A stretch of 64,000 nt of DNA. Origin: Sediminispirochaeta smaragdinae DSM 11293. Lineage in GTDB: Bacteria > Spirochaetota > Spirochaetia > DSM-16054 > Sediminispirochaetaceae. Below, piece after piece: positions 1 through 8,140 of this stretch. The stretch spans positions 186,001 through 250,000 of the forward strand of contig NC_014364.1 in NCBI RefSeq assembly GCF_000143985.1, written 5' to 3'. The position numbers and the translations under genes were made by a program. Positions within the stretch are counted from its first letter, which is position 1. Every line of letters begins with the position of its first letter. The notes under the pieces are model-generated. The model had not been told where the DNA came from, did no database searches, and saw only the letters and a list, made by a program, of their open reading frames with translations.

Positions 1-184
1 GGAGGGCCTGGGCTCTGCCGATCTCCAGGCCTTCGCTGGTTACGAAAGAGTTGAGGGCCATGTTCTGGCTTTTAAAGGGAAAGACCCGAAGCCCCTTTCG
101 CGCAAAGATTCGGCAAAAGGCGGCGACAAGGAGGCTTTTACCGACATTCGAGGATGTTCCCTGGATCATTAAGGTTCGTGACAT
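1..184 (-). CDS. cbiP: Cobyric acid synthase CbiP/CobQ (N-terminal fragment)
   Basis: Only the first 61 codons lie in the window; the gene runs off the left edge. Reading leftward from the ATG at 184, the protein opens with [20 protein letters not shown], a P-loop like that of the CobQ/CbiP ATP-dependent glutamine amidotransferases. It continues with [13 protein letters not shown] and a [10 protein letters not shown] stretch typical of this family. The enzyme amidates side chains of adenosyl-cobyrinic acid a,c-diamide to give cobyric acid in the cytoplasm. It is divergent from the riboswitch-led cobalamin operon, which fits the role. No strong ribosome binding site is visible before the ATG. 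The rest of the protein cannot be judged. Confidence 0.88.
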   Translation of the reverse strand, partial: MSRTLMIQGTSSNVGKSLLVAAFCRIFARKGLRVFPFKSQNMALNSFVTSEGLEIGRAQAL

Positions 185-297
185 AGTGTAGATCTAGTAG
201 AGCCGAAATCTTCTCTTTCCTCAAGGAGTATTGTTTTTATTTTTGCACTATTTTTCGAAAAAGAAGGTCCCGATCCCTTTCCAAAGGGGCATGCCTC

Positions 298-325
298 TTG
301 CAAGGCTTTTTCTTGGAGCTATAAT
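298..325 (+). promoter_or_regulatory. Promoter of the cobalamin operon
   Basis: A perfect TATAAT at 320-325 is preceded at 16 bp by TTGCAA (298-303). The predicted start near 332 falls just before the riboswitch aptamer. The stretch 185-297 has no gene that I can support; it holds only a short CCCTTT/AAAGGG inverted repeat at 275-288. Confidence 0.55.
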
Positions 326-334
326 GAAGCCAAC

Positions 335-515
335 CATTCCAGGTGGCCAGAATCGGCAGAATAGGGAAGCAGGTGTGAGTCCTGCACTCGGCAAGAGAGC
401 TGTAAACGGGGATGAACCTACCATCCGCCACAGGCGGAACGTCACTGCATCTGAAGGTGTGGGAAGGCGGTAGAAGTAAGATGATCCGTGAGTCAGAAGA
501 CCTGCCTGGGAAAAC
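335..515 (+). ncRNA. Cobalamin (B12) riboswitch
   Basis: The region carries the conserved aptamer blocks in order: GGGAAGCAGGTGTGAGTCCTGC (364-385, shown by its parts GGGAA and the paired GCAGG/CCTGC), GCTGTAAACGGGGATGA around 400-416, a B12-box-like GTCACTG at 441-447, GTGGGAAGGCGG near 459-470 and GTGAGTCAGAAGACCTGCC at 488-506. It lies in the 5' leader of the importer and corrin synthesis genes, about 90 nt before the first start codon. By analogy with the family, adenosylcobalamin binding should reduce expression of the operon. The exact ends and the expression platform are inferred. Confidence 0.93.
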
Positions 516-598
516 GGAGAGCATCCATGCTTTTGCACTTTTGCAGCTCTCCGGATCTTCCTGTCTCTGGTCCTCCTGTGTCTATCAGAGGAGGAACA

Positions 599-1630
599 AT
601 GGTTTTCGTTCGAAGGGCTCTCGCCGTTTTTCTTTTGTTTGTGTGCATGACATCTCTGCTTTTTGCCGGAGGGACGCAGGAGCCGGCATCCGACCGAAAG
701 GTGGCCGGTAGTCCGCAGTCGGGGATGTCGATCTTGGGCGAGAGCGATGCGTCGGTACGCTTTCGGGAGGTTTCGGGCCGGATTGTCGAAATTCCCAAAT
801 TCCCCAAACGAACCGTCATCATGCACAATTCGATACTCGACCTCTGGTATATGGCCGGAGGAACAAGCCTTGCCCGCCTGAGGGGAGCAATCAATGTGCC
901 CGCCGAGGCAAAAGATCTTCCCGTGCTTGGTTCCATTGCCAGTATCGATGTCGAAAAAATCATGAAACTGGAACCGGACTTGCTTATCTTTTCGGGAACA
1001 AGTGAATACCAGCGAAAAATCAGTGATTTTTTTGCCTCTGAAGGGGTGGCGAGCCTTGGGATCAATTATGAAAACTATGATGATTTTGGTCTCATCTTCG
1101 ATCTCTTTACCAGGCTCAACGGCCGACGGGATCTCTACGAAGCGTATTTGATTCCGACGCAGGAAAAGGTTCAGTCCATTATCGATCGGGTACCGAAGGG
1201 CGTGCATCCAAAGGTGTGTATCCTCTTTGCTTCCACCAACTACGTGAAGGTGGAAACCGAGGAGACCGTGACCGGAGACTACTGCAAGCGTCTTGGAGCG
1301 GTGAATATCTATCGTGAATCGGCCTTCGAAGGAGCCGGTCGAGTCGACCTCAGTCTTGAATACATCCTCGAACAGGATCCTGATCTCATATTCGTCACCA
1401 CCATGGGTGATGTGGAAAAGTGTACGGCCAGGATAGAAATGGAGGTTTCATCCAATCCTGTATGGGCTTCCCTTTCGGCTGTGAAAAACGGACGGTTTCA
1501 TTATCTGGATAAGTCCTTTTCCATCTACAAGCCGAACCGCGCCTATCCCGAGGCATTTCAGAGGATTGCCGAACTCCTGTATCCTGGAACGGATTTCAGT
1601 CTCGGTTCCGGGGAGGGGAAGGCTGAGTGA
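599..1630 (+). CDS. Periplasmic corrinoid-type ABC substrate-binding protein (BtuF/FepB family)
   Basis: A 343-residue exported binding protein. The start at 599 follows a clear GAGGAGG ribosome binding site; an upstream in-frame ATG at 488 is inside the riboswitch and is rejected. A signal peptide (residues 1-25) ends at LLFAGG. The body has the two-lobed helical-backbone layout of class III binding proteins (RIVEIPKFPKRTVIM early, LVIF/LIFVTTMGDVEK later). As first gene after the B12 riboswitch and before a FecCD-type permease it most likely delivers cobalamin or cobinamide. An iron-siderophore role is the alternative but fits the riboswitch less well. No lipobox cysteine is visible, so it is probably soluble or held in another way. 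Confidence 0.85.
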   Translation: MVFVRRALAVFLLFVCMTSLLFAGGTQEPASDRKVAGSPQSGMSILGESDASVRFREVSGRIVEIPKFPKRTVIMHNSILDLWYMAGGTSLARLRGAINVPAEAKDLPVLGSIASIDVEKIMKLEPDLLIFSGTSEYQRKISDFFASEGVASLGINYENYDDFGLIFDLFTRLNGRRDLYEAYLIPTQEKVQSIIDRVPKGVHPKVCILFASTNYVKVETEETVTGDYCKRLGAVNIYRESAFEGAGRVDLSLEYILEQDPDLIFVTTMGDVEKCTARIEMEVSSNPVWASLSAVKNGRFHYLDKSFSIYKPNRAYPEAFQRIAELLYPGTDFSLGSGEGKAE

Positions 1631-2652
1631 GCCGTTTCGATATCAGGAGCCGTACCGGTTACCGTCTTGCAATCTTAGTACTTCTTCTCTGTCTGCTGTT
1701 TGCCGCCCTCCTTTTGGCGATCCGCTTCGGTTCTTCCGGTTTTACCTTCCGCCAGATCCTTCGGGCGCTTTTTATCGACACTACGTCGGTGGATCATCGC
1801 ATCCTCATGATGGTGCGGATGCCGCGAGCCATTGCCGCCGCCCTGGTCGGTTTTTGTCTTGCCCTTTCCGGTACACTCCTGCAGGGGGTGATGCGCAATC
1901 CCCTTGCCTCACCGAATGTGATCGGGGTTTCCGCCGGGGCCGGGCTTGCGGCGGTCTGCATCTATATCCTTTTTCCCGGCCACTATTTCCTTGTGACGCC
2001 GGTGGCATTCGGCGGGGCCTTCCTGGCTGCTCTTTTGGTCTACCTGCTGGCCTGGAAGGGAGGAGCATCCCCGTTGCGTCTCGTCCTTTCGGGAATCGCC
2101 GTCTCCTCCTTTCTCGGCGCCGGAAGTAACGCCTTGATGATCTTCTTTCCCGATCGGGTTCAGCACGTGATCGGTTTTATGGTGGGAAATCTCTCTGCCG
2201 TCACCTGGCAGCAGGTCCGAATTCTGTGGCCCTACGCCTTCATAGGGTTTCTTTTTTCTATGCTCTTGGCGGATCGACTCAATATTCTGCTTCTCGGCGA
2301 CGAGACGGCCAACAGCTTGGGCCTCAATGTCGAGGCCTCCCGCATGTTTTTCATGCTGATTGCCTCCCTCCTCGCCGCATCTGCGGTCAGTATTGTGGGA
2401 CTCCTGGGCTTTGTGGGGCTGATCGTCCCTCATGTGGCGCGGCTTGTGATCGGGAATAACGCCCGTTACCTCATTCCCGCTTCAGCCCTTCTCGGAGCCG
2501 TTGTTGTTCTTCTCTGCGACACCCTCGGGCGGGTCATCCTTCGGCCTCAGGAGCTGCCGGTGGGTATCATCATGGCGATGTTGGGTGCACCCTTTTTCCT
2601 TTACCTGCTCAGGCAAAAGGGGGAGAAAATGGGAGGCGGCCATGGTCATTGA
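1627..2652 (+). CDS. btuC: FecCD-family ABC permease (BtuC-like)
   Basis: A 341-residue integral membrane protein with about ten hydrophobic segments, starting at GTG 1627 that overlaps the TGA of the binding-protein gene (GTGA). The stretch RMPRAIAAALVGFCLALSG near residues 59-77 and GFVGLIVPHVAR near residue 260 are hallmarks of BtuC/FecCD/FhuB permeases; the second forms the coupling helix that contacts the ATPase. It should form the membrane channel for the corrinoid importer with its neighbours. Translational coupling to both flanking genes is likely from the overlaps. Confidence 0.9.
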   Translation: MSRFDIRSRTGYRLAILVLLLCLLFAALLLAIRFGSSGFTFRQILRALFIDTTSVDHRILMMVRMPRAIAAALVGFCLALSGTLLQGVMRNPLASPNVIGVSAGAGLAAVCIYILFPGHYFLVTPVAFGGAFLAALLVYLLAWKGGASPLRLVLSGIAVSSFLGAGSNALMIFFPDRVQHVIGFMVGNLSAVTWQQVRILWPYAFIGFLFSMLLADRLNILLLGDETANSLGLNVEASRMFFMLIASLLAASAVSIVGLLGFVGLIVPHVARLVIGNNARYLIPASALLGAVVVLLCDTLGRVILRPQELPVGIIMAMLGAPFFLYLLRQKGEKMGGGHGH

Positions 2653-3424
2653 GGCTGATAAGCTTTGTCTTGGGTACGGCGGCAAACCGATTGTTAAAGA
2701 TCTCTCTCTTTCCGTGCCTGCCGGCTCCTGGGCATCAATCATCGGTCCCAACGGCTGCGGGAAATCGACGCTTCTGAAGGCCCTTTCCCGCAACCTGAAG
2801 CCTGTTTCCGGTTCCGTTAGGGTTATGGACCGGCCCTTGGATAGTTACGGAGGACGGGGCCTTGCCCGAACCATGGCTTTTCTCGCCCAAACTCCTCAAA
2901 TCCCCGATTATTTTTCCGTGAAGGAACTGGTGGGCTATGGCAGATATCCCCATACCGGATGGTTCGGCAGCTTTCGTCCCCGGGATCGGGAGGTGGTGGA
3001 ACAGGCTCTGGAGGCAACGGACATGCTTGACTTTAGCGAGCGCGAGGTTGCAAGCCTTTCCGGTGGTGAACGCCAGCGGGCCTGGATTGCCATGGCCCTG
3101 GCTCAGGAGGCGGAACTCCTGCTTTTCGACGAGCCGACGACTCATCTCGATATTGCCTACCAGTTCCAGATCCTCGAGTTGATCGACAGGTTGCGAAGGG
3201 AGATGGGGCGGACGGTGGTGACGGTACTCCATGATCTCAACCAGGCGGCCCGTTACTCCGACCAGCTTTTTGTGATGAAAGACGGTAGGATTTTTGCTAC
3301 CGGGGAACCCTCGGTGGTCCTTACCCCTCCGCTCCTTGGGGATGTCTTTTCCATCGATGTGCGGCTCCTGCAGGACGAGGAACATGATTGTCCCTTTGTC
3401 GTTCCTCTGGGAGGAAAACAGTGA
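2642..3424 (+). CDS. btuD: ABC importer ATP-binding protein (BtuD/FepC-like)
   Basis: A 260-residue ABC ATPase. The chosen ATG at 2642 overlaps the permease by 11 nt; a longer frame from 2501 would lie inside the permease and is rejected. Walker A GPNGCGKST (about residues 37-45), signature LSGGERQRAWIA, Walker B LLLFDEPTTHLD and the switch histidine in VLHDLN are all intact. It energises the BtuC-like permease at the inner face of the membrane. Its stop overlaps the next start as TGATG, so expression continues directly into cbiA. Confidence 0.92.
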   Translation: MVIEADKLCLGYGGKPIVKDLSLSVPAGSWASIIGPNGCGKSTLLKALSRNLKPVSGSVRVMDRPLDSYGGRGLARTMAFLAQTPQIPDYFSVKELVGYGRYPHTGWFGSFRPRDREVVEQALEATDMLDFSEREVASLSGGERQRAWIAMALAQEAELLLFDEPTTHLDIAYQFQILELIDRLRREMGRTVVTVLHDLNQAARYSDQLFVMKDGRIFATGEPSVVLTPPLLGDVFSIDVRLLQDEEHDCPFVVPLGGKQ

Positions 3425-4920
3425 TGGAACACATTTCTTCCCTTGCCCTTCCCCGTTTCGTAATTGCGGGAGCATCTTCCGGCAGCGGAAAGAGTACGCT
3501 GACCCTGGCCCTGATTGAGGCACTTCACCGGCGCGGCTATCGACCTCTTCCCTGGAAAGTCGGGCCCGACTATATCGATCCCGGTCACCTCTCTGCAGCC
3601 GCAGGGCTTGCCTGCAGAAACCTCGATCCGGTGCTGATGGGCGAGGCGGGGATGGTTTCCTCTTTTATTGGACACTGCAATGAGGCCTGCCGAAAAGAGC
3701 CGAAAAGCCTTGCGGTTATAGAGGGGGTCATGGGACTTTTCGACGGCAGGGGCGGGCTTTCTTCCGAAGGCTCCACCGCCTCGGTTGCAAAAAGCCTCTC
3801 GGCTCCCGTGATTGTGGTCATCGATGCGGGAGCCGCCGCCCAGACCGCCGGGGCGGTTGCCCTGGGCATGCAGCAGTTCGATCCCGACTGCCCTGTTGCC
3901 GGTTTTATCGCCAACAGAATCGGATCGGATCGTCACTTTTCCATGGTTCGTCGGGCAGTGGAAGGGGCCACCGGTCTTCCTGTTCTGGGCTGGCTTCCGA
4001 AATCGTCCATGCCGTCCATGCCCGAACGCCACCTCGGTCTAGTCGCTGCCTGGGAGGAGGAGGGTCGGCAACGGCTTTCCTCGCTCCTGCGCATCCTCGG
4101 CGATGCTGCTGCCGAGCATATCGACCTGGATGCTCTGCTTGCCATCGCCGCTTCCGCTTCTTCTCTTACACCGATCCGGGGCGAAAGCGTCGATGGTATC
4201 GATATTTCGGGCAGCTCTGGTGGTAAGGCGGATAGGGCTGTAGCCGGGATCGGGACCGATACTCCTTCTCCTTGCATTGCCGTGGCAATGGACGATGCCT
4301 TTCACTTCTACTACCAGGACAACCTCGATATGCTGGAATCCTTGGGGGCCAGAATCGTCCCTTTTTCGCCTCTTTCGGCAAGCCGGCTTCCCGATGGCTG
4401 TGACGGTGTCTACATCGGCGGCGGTTATCCCGAGCTTCATGCAGAGCGACTTTCGGCAAACCGCACGATGATCGAATCGATTCGGGCCGCTTCTTTTGAC
4501 AATATGCCCATCTACGCCGAATGCGGAGGGCTCATGTACCTTTGTCGGCGGCTGTTTGTCGGGGGAAAAGGGTATCCCATGGTCGGCCTCTTCGATACAG
4601 AGATCGAGATGGGCAACAAGCTGTCGGCCCTGGGCTACCACAAGGCCAGAACACTAAGGCCGAGTGTGATCGGTCCTGCGGGAATGGAGTTGGTGGGACA
4701 CATTTACCGTTGGTCGAACATGGTGAAAGGTCCATCCGAAACCGAATGGCTTTTTCGGCTCGACAAGGAAGGAACGATAGGCTTTGACGGCCTTTCGGTG
4801 CGCAGGAGTACGGCCGCCTATCTCCATCTCCACTTTACCGGCGTTCCCGAACCTGCGCGACACCTTGTGGCGGCTTGCAGGGAATATCGGCAATCAAGGA
4901 GTAAGCACGATGAACAGTAG
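3424..4920 (+). CDS. cbiA: Cobyrinic acid a,c-diamide synthase CbiA
   Basis: A 498-residue ATP-dependent amidotransferase that converts the a and c carboxylates of cobyrinic acid (or cobalt-sirohydrochlorin-derived intermediates) to amides using glutamine. The N-terminal CobBQ ATPase domain begins FVIAGASSGSGKSTLTLAL (about residues 14-32) and carries KVGPDYIDPGHL and EGVMGLFDG, both characteristic. The C-terminal class I glutaminase-like domain has GVYIGGGYPELHAERL and the nucleophile region YAECGGLMYL; the closing histidine lies in YLHLHF. The start at 3424 overlaps the previous stop; the end overlaps cbiC by 11 nt. A short low-complexity linker (around residues 240-275) separates the domains. 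Confidence 0.94.
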   Translation: MEHISSLALPRFVIAGASSGSGKSTLTLALIEALHRRGYRPLPWKVGPDYIDPGHLSAAAGLACRNLDPVLMGEAGMVSSFIGHCNEACRKEPKSLAVIEGVMGLFDGRGGLSSEGSTASVAKSLSAPVIVVIDAGAAAQTAGAVALGMQQFDPDCPVAGFIANRIGSDRHFSMVRRAVEGATGLPVLGWLPKSSMPSMPERHLGLVAAWEEEGRQRLSSLLRILGDAAAEHIDLDALLAIAASASSLTPIRGESVDGIDISGSSGGKADRAVAGIGTDTPSPCIAVAMDDAFHFYYQDNLDMLESLGARIVPFSPLSASRLPDGCDGVYIGGGYPELHAERLSANRTMIESIRAASFDNMPIYAECGGLMYLCRRLFVGGKGYPMVGLFDTEIEMGNKLSALGYHKARTLRPSVIGPAGMELVGHIYRWSNMVKGPSETEWLFRLDKEGTIGFDGLSVRRSTAAYLHLHFTGVPEPARHLVAACREYRQSRSKHDEQ

Positions 4921-5554
4921 CAGAGGAAAGGCGATTACCGAAGAGAGTTTCCGCATCATCAGAAGCAGGCTTGGGGATTTTTCCGCAGGCGATGATGTGA
5001 CGGAAATCGTGATCCGTATTGCCCATACCACCGGCGATGTGGAGTTTGGAAAGAGCTGTCATGTGCCTGAGCTTTCCGTGAAGCGGGGAATAGAAGCGAT
5101 ATCTTCGGGCTGCCCCATTGTCACCGATGTGGAGATGGTGCGGACGGGAATTCGTGCTGCTTTGGCAGAGAAACTGGGATGCCGTGTACACTGTTTTCTT
5201 AACGATACCAAGGTGATTGACGGGACCCGGCAGAGCGGAGAGACCCGATCGGCCCTGGGAATGCGGCAGGCGGCAGAACATTCTCTTTTGAACGGAGCCG
5301 TGGTTGCCATCGGCAATGCTCCAACCGCCCTTTTTGCGCTCCTTTCGATGATAGAATCGGGCCGGGTGAAACCGGCGCTTGTGGTCGGTATTCCGGTGGG
5401 CTTTGTCGGGGCCCTCGAGTCGAAACAGGCCCTTTACGATTCCGGTTATCCATGCATTACCAATCTGAGCGAACGTGGTGGAAGTCCTATTGCCGCGGCC
5501 ATCGTGAACGGATTGCTTTTTCTTGCCGAACAAAGGGCGGAACAGAGGGGCTGA
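4910..5554 (+). CDS. cbiC: Cobalt-precorrin-8 methylmutase CbiC
   Basis: A 214-residue enzyme that moves a methyl group from C-11 to C-12 of the corrin ring to give cobyrinic acid. The segment VIRIAHTTGDVEF near residues 30-42 holds the expected active-site histidine. NDTKVIDGTRQSG and VIGNAPTALF follow as in other CbiC/CobH proteins. Start at ATG 4910 is after GGAGTAAGCACG, overlapping the end of cbiA. Length is normal for the family. The stop at 5554 lies 2 nt before cbiD. Confidence 0.93.
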   Translation: MNSSRGKAITEESFRIIRSRLGDFSAGDDVTEIVIRIAHTTGDVEFGKSCHVPELSVKRGIEAISSGCPIVTDVEMVRTGIRAALAEKLGCRVHCFLNDTKVIDGTRQSGETRSALGMRQAAEHSLLNGAVVAIGNAPTALFALLSMIESGRVKPALVVGIPVGFVGALESKQALYDSGYPCITNLSERGGSPIAAAIVNGLLFLAEQRAEQRG

Positions 5555-5556
5555 GC

Positions 5557-6696
5557 ATGGCACAGTGGTACGATCAGGAGTTGGGGAAGGTCTCGGGCAT
5601 GCGTCTGGGGATCACCACCGGCAGCTGCGCCCAGGCAGCGGCCAGGGCCGCCCTTGAATTCCTTCTCGGTATCTTTGCGGATAAGCGGGTCGAAATCACC
5701 CTTCCGAAAGGCCACAGGCGCTACAGCGGCAGGCAGATTCTTGTTCCCGTAGAGAGCATAGGGGCGACATCCGACGGAACAGGGGCCGAGGCTCTGGTGC
5801 GCAAGGATTCGGGGGATGATCCCGACATCACCGACGGCATACTGATCGGTGCCAGGGTTCGTCTAAAAGAAGGGAACGGGGTCGAAATCGACGGCGCAGA
5901 AGGGGTTGGGCGCATTACCCGACCGGGGCTTGCCGGCAAGGTGGGAGAGGCAGCTATTAATCCGATTCCCCGAAGGATGATACGAGAGGAGCTTTTACCA
6001 TTGCTGCCAGAGGGAAAGGGCTGTCGGGTCGAAATCTTCGTTCCCGAAGGGATTGCCCTGGCCGAGAAGACATGGAACCCCCGGATTGGCATTCTGGGCG
6101 GGATTTCGATCATCGGAACCAAGGGGGTGGTCGAGCCCAAGTCGGAGGAGGCCTACAAGGCCTCCATCAACCGGGTGATCCACAGTTATCTGAAAAGCGG
6201 GATGAGCCGTTTGATTATCACCCCAGGCTATGTGGGGGAGGCCTTTCTCTCTTCCAGGGGCATCGCGTTGGACCGGGTGGTTACCGTGGGGGATCATGTG
6301 GGCCATGCCCTGCTCCGCGGGGCCGACCATGGGGCAAAGGAACTCCTTCTGGTCGGGCACATCGGAAAGCTGACAAAGATCGCTGTTGCCATGTTCAATA
6401 CCCACTGGAGCAGCGGGGATGCCAGGCTCGAGGTGATCGCTGCCTATGCAGGCGCCGCTGGTGCCTCGGCCGAGAAGGTCCGCAGGCTCTTGTCGTTGAG
6501 CCTTGCCGAAGAGGCGGTTGCCTTAATACACGACTGGGGCCTCGATGAAATTTGGAACGCTATTGCCCGCCGGGCTGCCGAGCGGACGGAGAAACTGGTG
6601 GAGGGGCGTTGTACGATCGGCGTCGTGCTTCTCGATTTGAAAGGACATTCCCTGGGCTCCTGGCCAAAAGAGCGGGTGGAAGGATGGCTGAAATGA
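5557..6696 (+). CDS. cbiD: Cobalt-precorrin-5B C1-methyltransferase CbiD
   Basis: A 379-residue member of the CbiD family, which methylates C-1 during the oxygen-independent corrin route. The opening MRLGITTGSCAQAAARAAL and the later GGISIIGTKGVVEPKSEEAYKASI are strongly conserved family signatures; VGDHVGHAL and LVGHIGKLTK follow. CbiD is specific to the anaerobic (early cobalt insertion) pathway, so its presence assigns this operon to that branch. It is read in the same direction with the ATG at 5557 just after the cbiC stop. Confidence 0.94.
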   Translation: MAQWYDQELGKVSGMRLGITTGSCAQAAARAALEFLLGIFADKRVEITLPKGHRRYSGRQILVPVESIGATSDGTGAEALVRKDSGDDPDITDGILIGARVRLKEGNGVEIDGAEGVGRITRPGLAGKVGEAAINPIPRRMIREELLPLLPEGKGCRVEIFVPEGIALAEKTWNPRIGILGGISIIGTKGVVEPKSEEAYKASINRVIHSYLKSGMSRLIITPGYVGEAFLSSRGIALDRVVTVGDHVGHALLRGADHGAKELLLVGHIGKLTKIAVAMFNTHWSSGDARLEVIAAYAGAAGASAEKVRRLLSLSLAEEAVALIHDWGLDEIWNAIARRAAERTEKLVEGRCTIGVVLLDLKGHSLGSWPKERVEGWLK

Positions 6697-7367
6697 TCCA
6701 TATCATCGGAACGGGACCCGGAGATGGGCGTTACACCCTCGACCTGGCCCGTGAAACCATAAAAACGTGCACGGTTTTTGCCGGATTTCGGAGCCACGCC
6801 CTCCGCTTCATCCCCCCCTCAAGCCCTTTTGTCGATCTCTCCTCCGACGGAGGAGTTGGCATCTATTCTGGGCTGGATGAGATAGATCGCCTGCGTCTTG
6901 GGGGGGAAGACGAGATCGGTATCCTGGTATCCGGGGACCCCGGCTTCCATAGCCTGCTTCCCCTGGTCCGCTCCCGTTACCCTCAGTGGGAGCTCCGCAT
7001 CGTTCCCGGCCTAAGCGCCTTTCAGGTTGCCTGTGCAAAGATCGGCATTCCCTGGCAGGAGCTGGAACTGGTATCCCTCCACGGCAGCGGAGGCGAGGAT
7101 ATCGCATCCTTTGTCCGCAGATTTGTTTCCCATCCCCCTTCGGGGATGAGCGGATTTGTCGTCCTCACCGCAGGCCCCCGTGGCGACCGGGATCTTGCCG
7201 AGAGGATTATTGTAGAGGAGCCTCGTTTTCGTGGATTCAAGGCGTGGTTCTGTTGGGACATCGGCGAAGATGGTGAATCGATCGCCTATTGTCGCCTGGA
7301 TGCCGTTCAGGAAGGTGGACGGCTGTGTACGATCATTATGCATAGAATGGAAGAGGAGTCAGTGTGA
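6684..7367 (+). CDS. cbiE: Cobalt-precorrin-7 C5-methyltransferase CbiE
   Basis: A 227-residue SAM-dependent tetrapyrrole methylase with IIGTGPGDGRYTLD at the N-terminus, LVSGDPGFHSLLP in the middle and IVPGLSAFQVACAKIGIPWQ, which match the CbiE/CobL N-terminal domain. The ATG at 6684 overlaps cbiD by 13 nt. In many bacteria CbiE is fused to or next to CbiT, which does the C-15 methylation and decarboxylation. Here the protein ends right after the methylase domain and no CbiT gene is found in the window, so CbiT must be elsewhere or replaced. Confidence 0.9.
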   Translation: MAEMIHIIGTGPGDGRYTLDLARETIKTCTVFAGFRSHALRFIPPSSPFVDLSSDGGVGIYSGLDEIDRLRLGGEDEIGILVSGDPGFHSLLPLVRSRYPQWELRIVPGLSAFQVACAKIGIPWQELELVSLHGSGGEDIASFVRRFVSHPPSGMSGFVVLTAGPRGDRDLAERIIVEEPRFRGFKAWFCWDIGEDGESIAYCRLDAVQEGGRLCTIIMHRMEEESV

Positions 7368-8140
7368 AGGTCTATTTTATCGGTGCGGGACCCGGGGATC
7401 CCGAACTCATCACCCTCCGGGGACGTCGACTCATCGAAGAGGCTGAGATTGTCATGTATGCCGGCTCCCTGGTGAATCCCAAGCTGCTTGACTGGGCGCT
7501 GCCCGAAGCCGAGATATATGACACCAGTTCCATGGACCTCGATGCCATATGTGCCGTTTTCAAGAAGAGAGCCGGCCACACAGGAAGCATCGCCCGGCTC
7601 CATACCGGAGACCCCTCTCTCTACGGTGCCATCGGTGAGCAGATTCGATTCTGCCGGGCCGAACGGATTTCCTGGGAGGTTGTCCCCGGTGTCAGTTCTT
7701 TTTCCGCATCGGCGGCGGCCCTGGGCCGGGAGCTGACCCTTCCCGGGATAAGCCAGACGGTGATTCTTTCCAGACGGCAGGGACGTACCCCTGTGCCCGA
7801 ACCCCAGAGGCTCCGGGCCCTTGCCCAGTCGCAAAGCACCCTGGTGCTTTTTCTCAGTGCCTCCATGGTAAAAGAAGCGATGGAAGAGATTGCTCCCTTC
7901 TACGGTACCGACACCCCCGCTGCAGCGGTTTACCGGGCAAGCTGGCCGGACCAGCGGATCATCGAGGGAACCATTTCCACCCTTGCCGGGCTCATGCAAG
8001 AGGCGGGAATCGACAGGCAGGCCATCATCCTTGTCGGCGATGTGCTGAACCCCGGAAGCTTTGAGGCCTCCAAGCTCTACGATGCGAATTTTTCTCACGG
8101 GTTTCGAAGCGGCCGGGAAACTACAGGAGGTGAAGCGTGA
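7364..8140 (+). CDS. cbiF: Cobalt-precorrin-4 C11-methyltransferase CbiF
   Basis: A 258-residue tetrapyrrole methylase starting at GTG 7364 overlapping the cbiE stop by 4 nt. FIGAGPGDPELITLRGRRLI, MYAGSLVNPKLL, LHTGDPSLYGAIGEQ and VPGVSSFSASAAALGRELT are CbiF/CobM-specific blocks. The enzyme adds the C-11 methyl group to cobalt-precorrin-4 using SAM. It is the fourth gene of the uninterrupted cbi series and ends 4 nt into cbiGH. Confidence 0.93.
   Translation: MKVYFIGAGPGDPELITLRGRRLIEEAEIVMYAGSLVNPKLLDWALPEAEIYDTSSMDLDAICAVFKKRAGHTGSIARLHTGDPSLYGAIGEQIRFCRAERISWEVVPGVSSFSASAAALGRELTLPGISQTVILSRRQGRTPVPEPQRLRALAQSQSTLVLFLSASMVKEAMEEIAPFYGTDTPAAAVYRASWPDQRIIEGTISTLAGLMQEAGIDRQAIILVGDVLNPGSFEASKLYDANFSHGFRSGRETTGGEA

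Noticed and set aside
488-598. Upstream extension of the binding-protein frame to an ATG at 488
   Set aside because: It lies in the riboswitch, lacks a ribosome binding site and would place 37 residues before a normal signal peptide. The ATG at 599 follows GAGGAGG.
248-1207. Long minus-strand open frame of 319 codons opposite the binding-protein gene
   Set aside because: It is the antisense shadow of the riboswitch and a clear coding gene, has no family features and no ribosome binding site.
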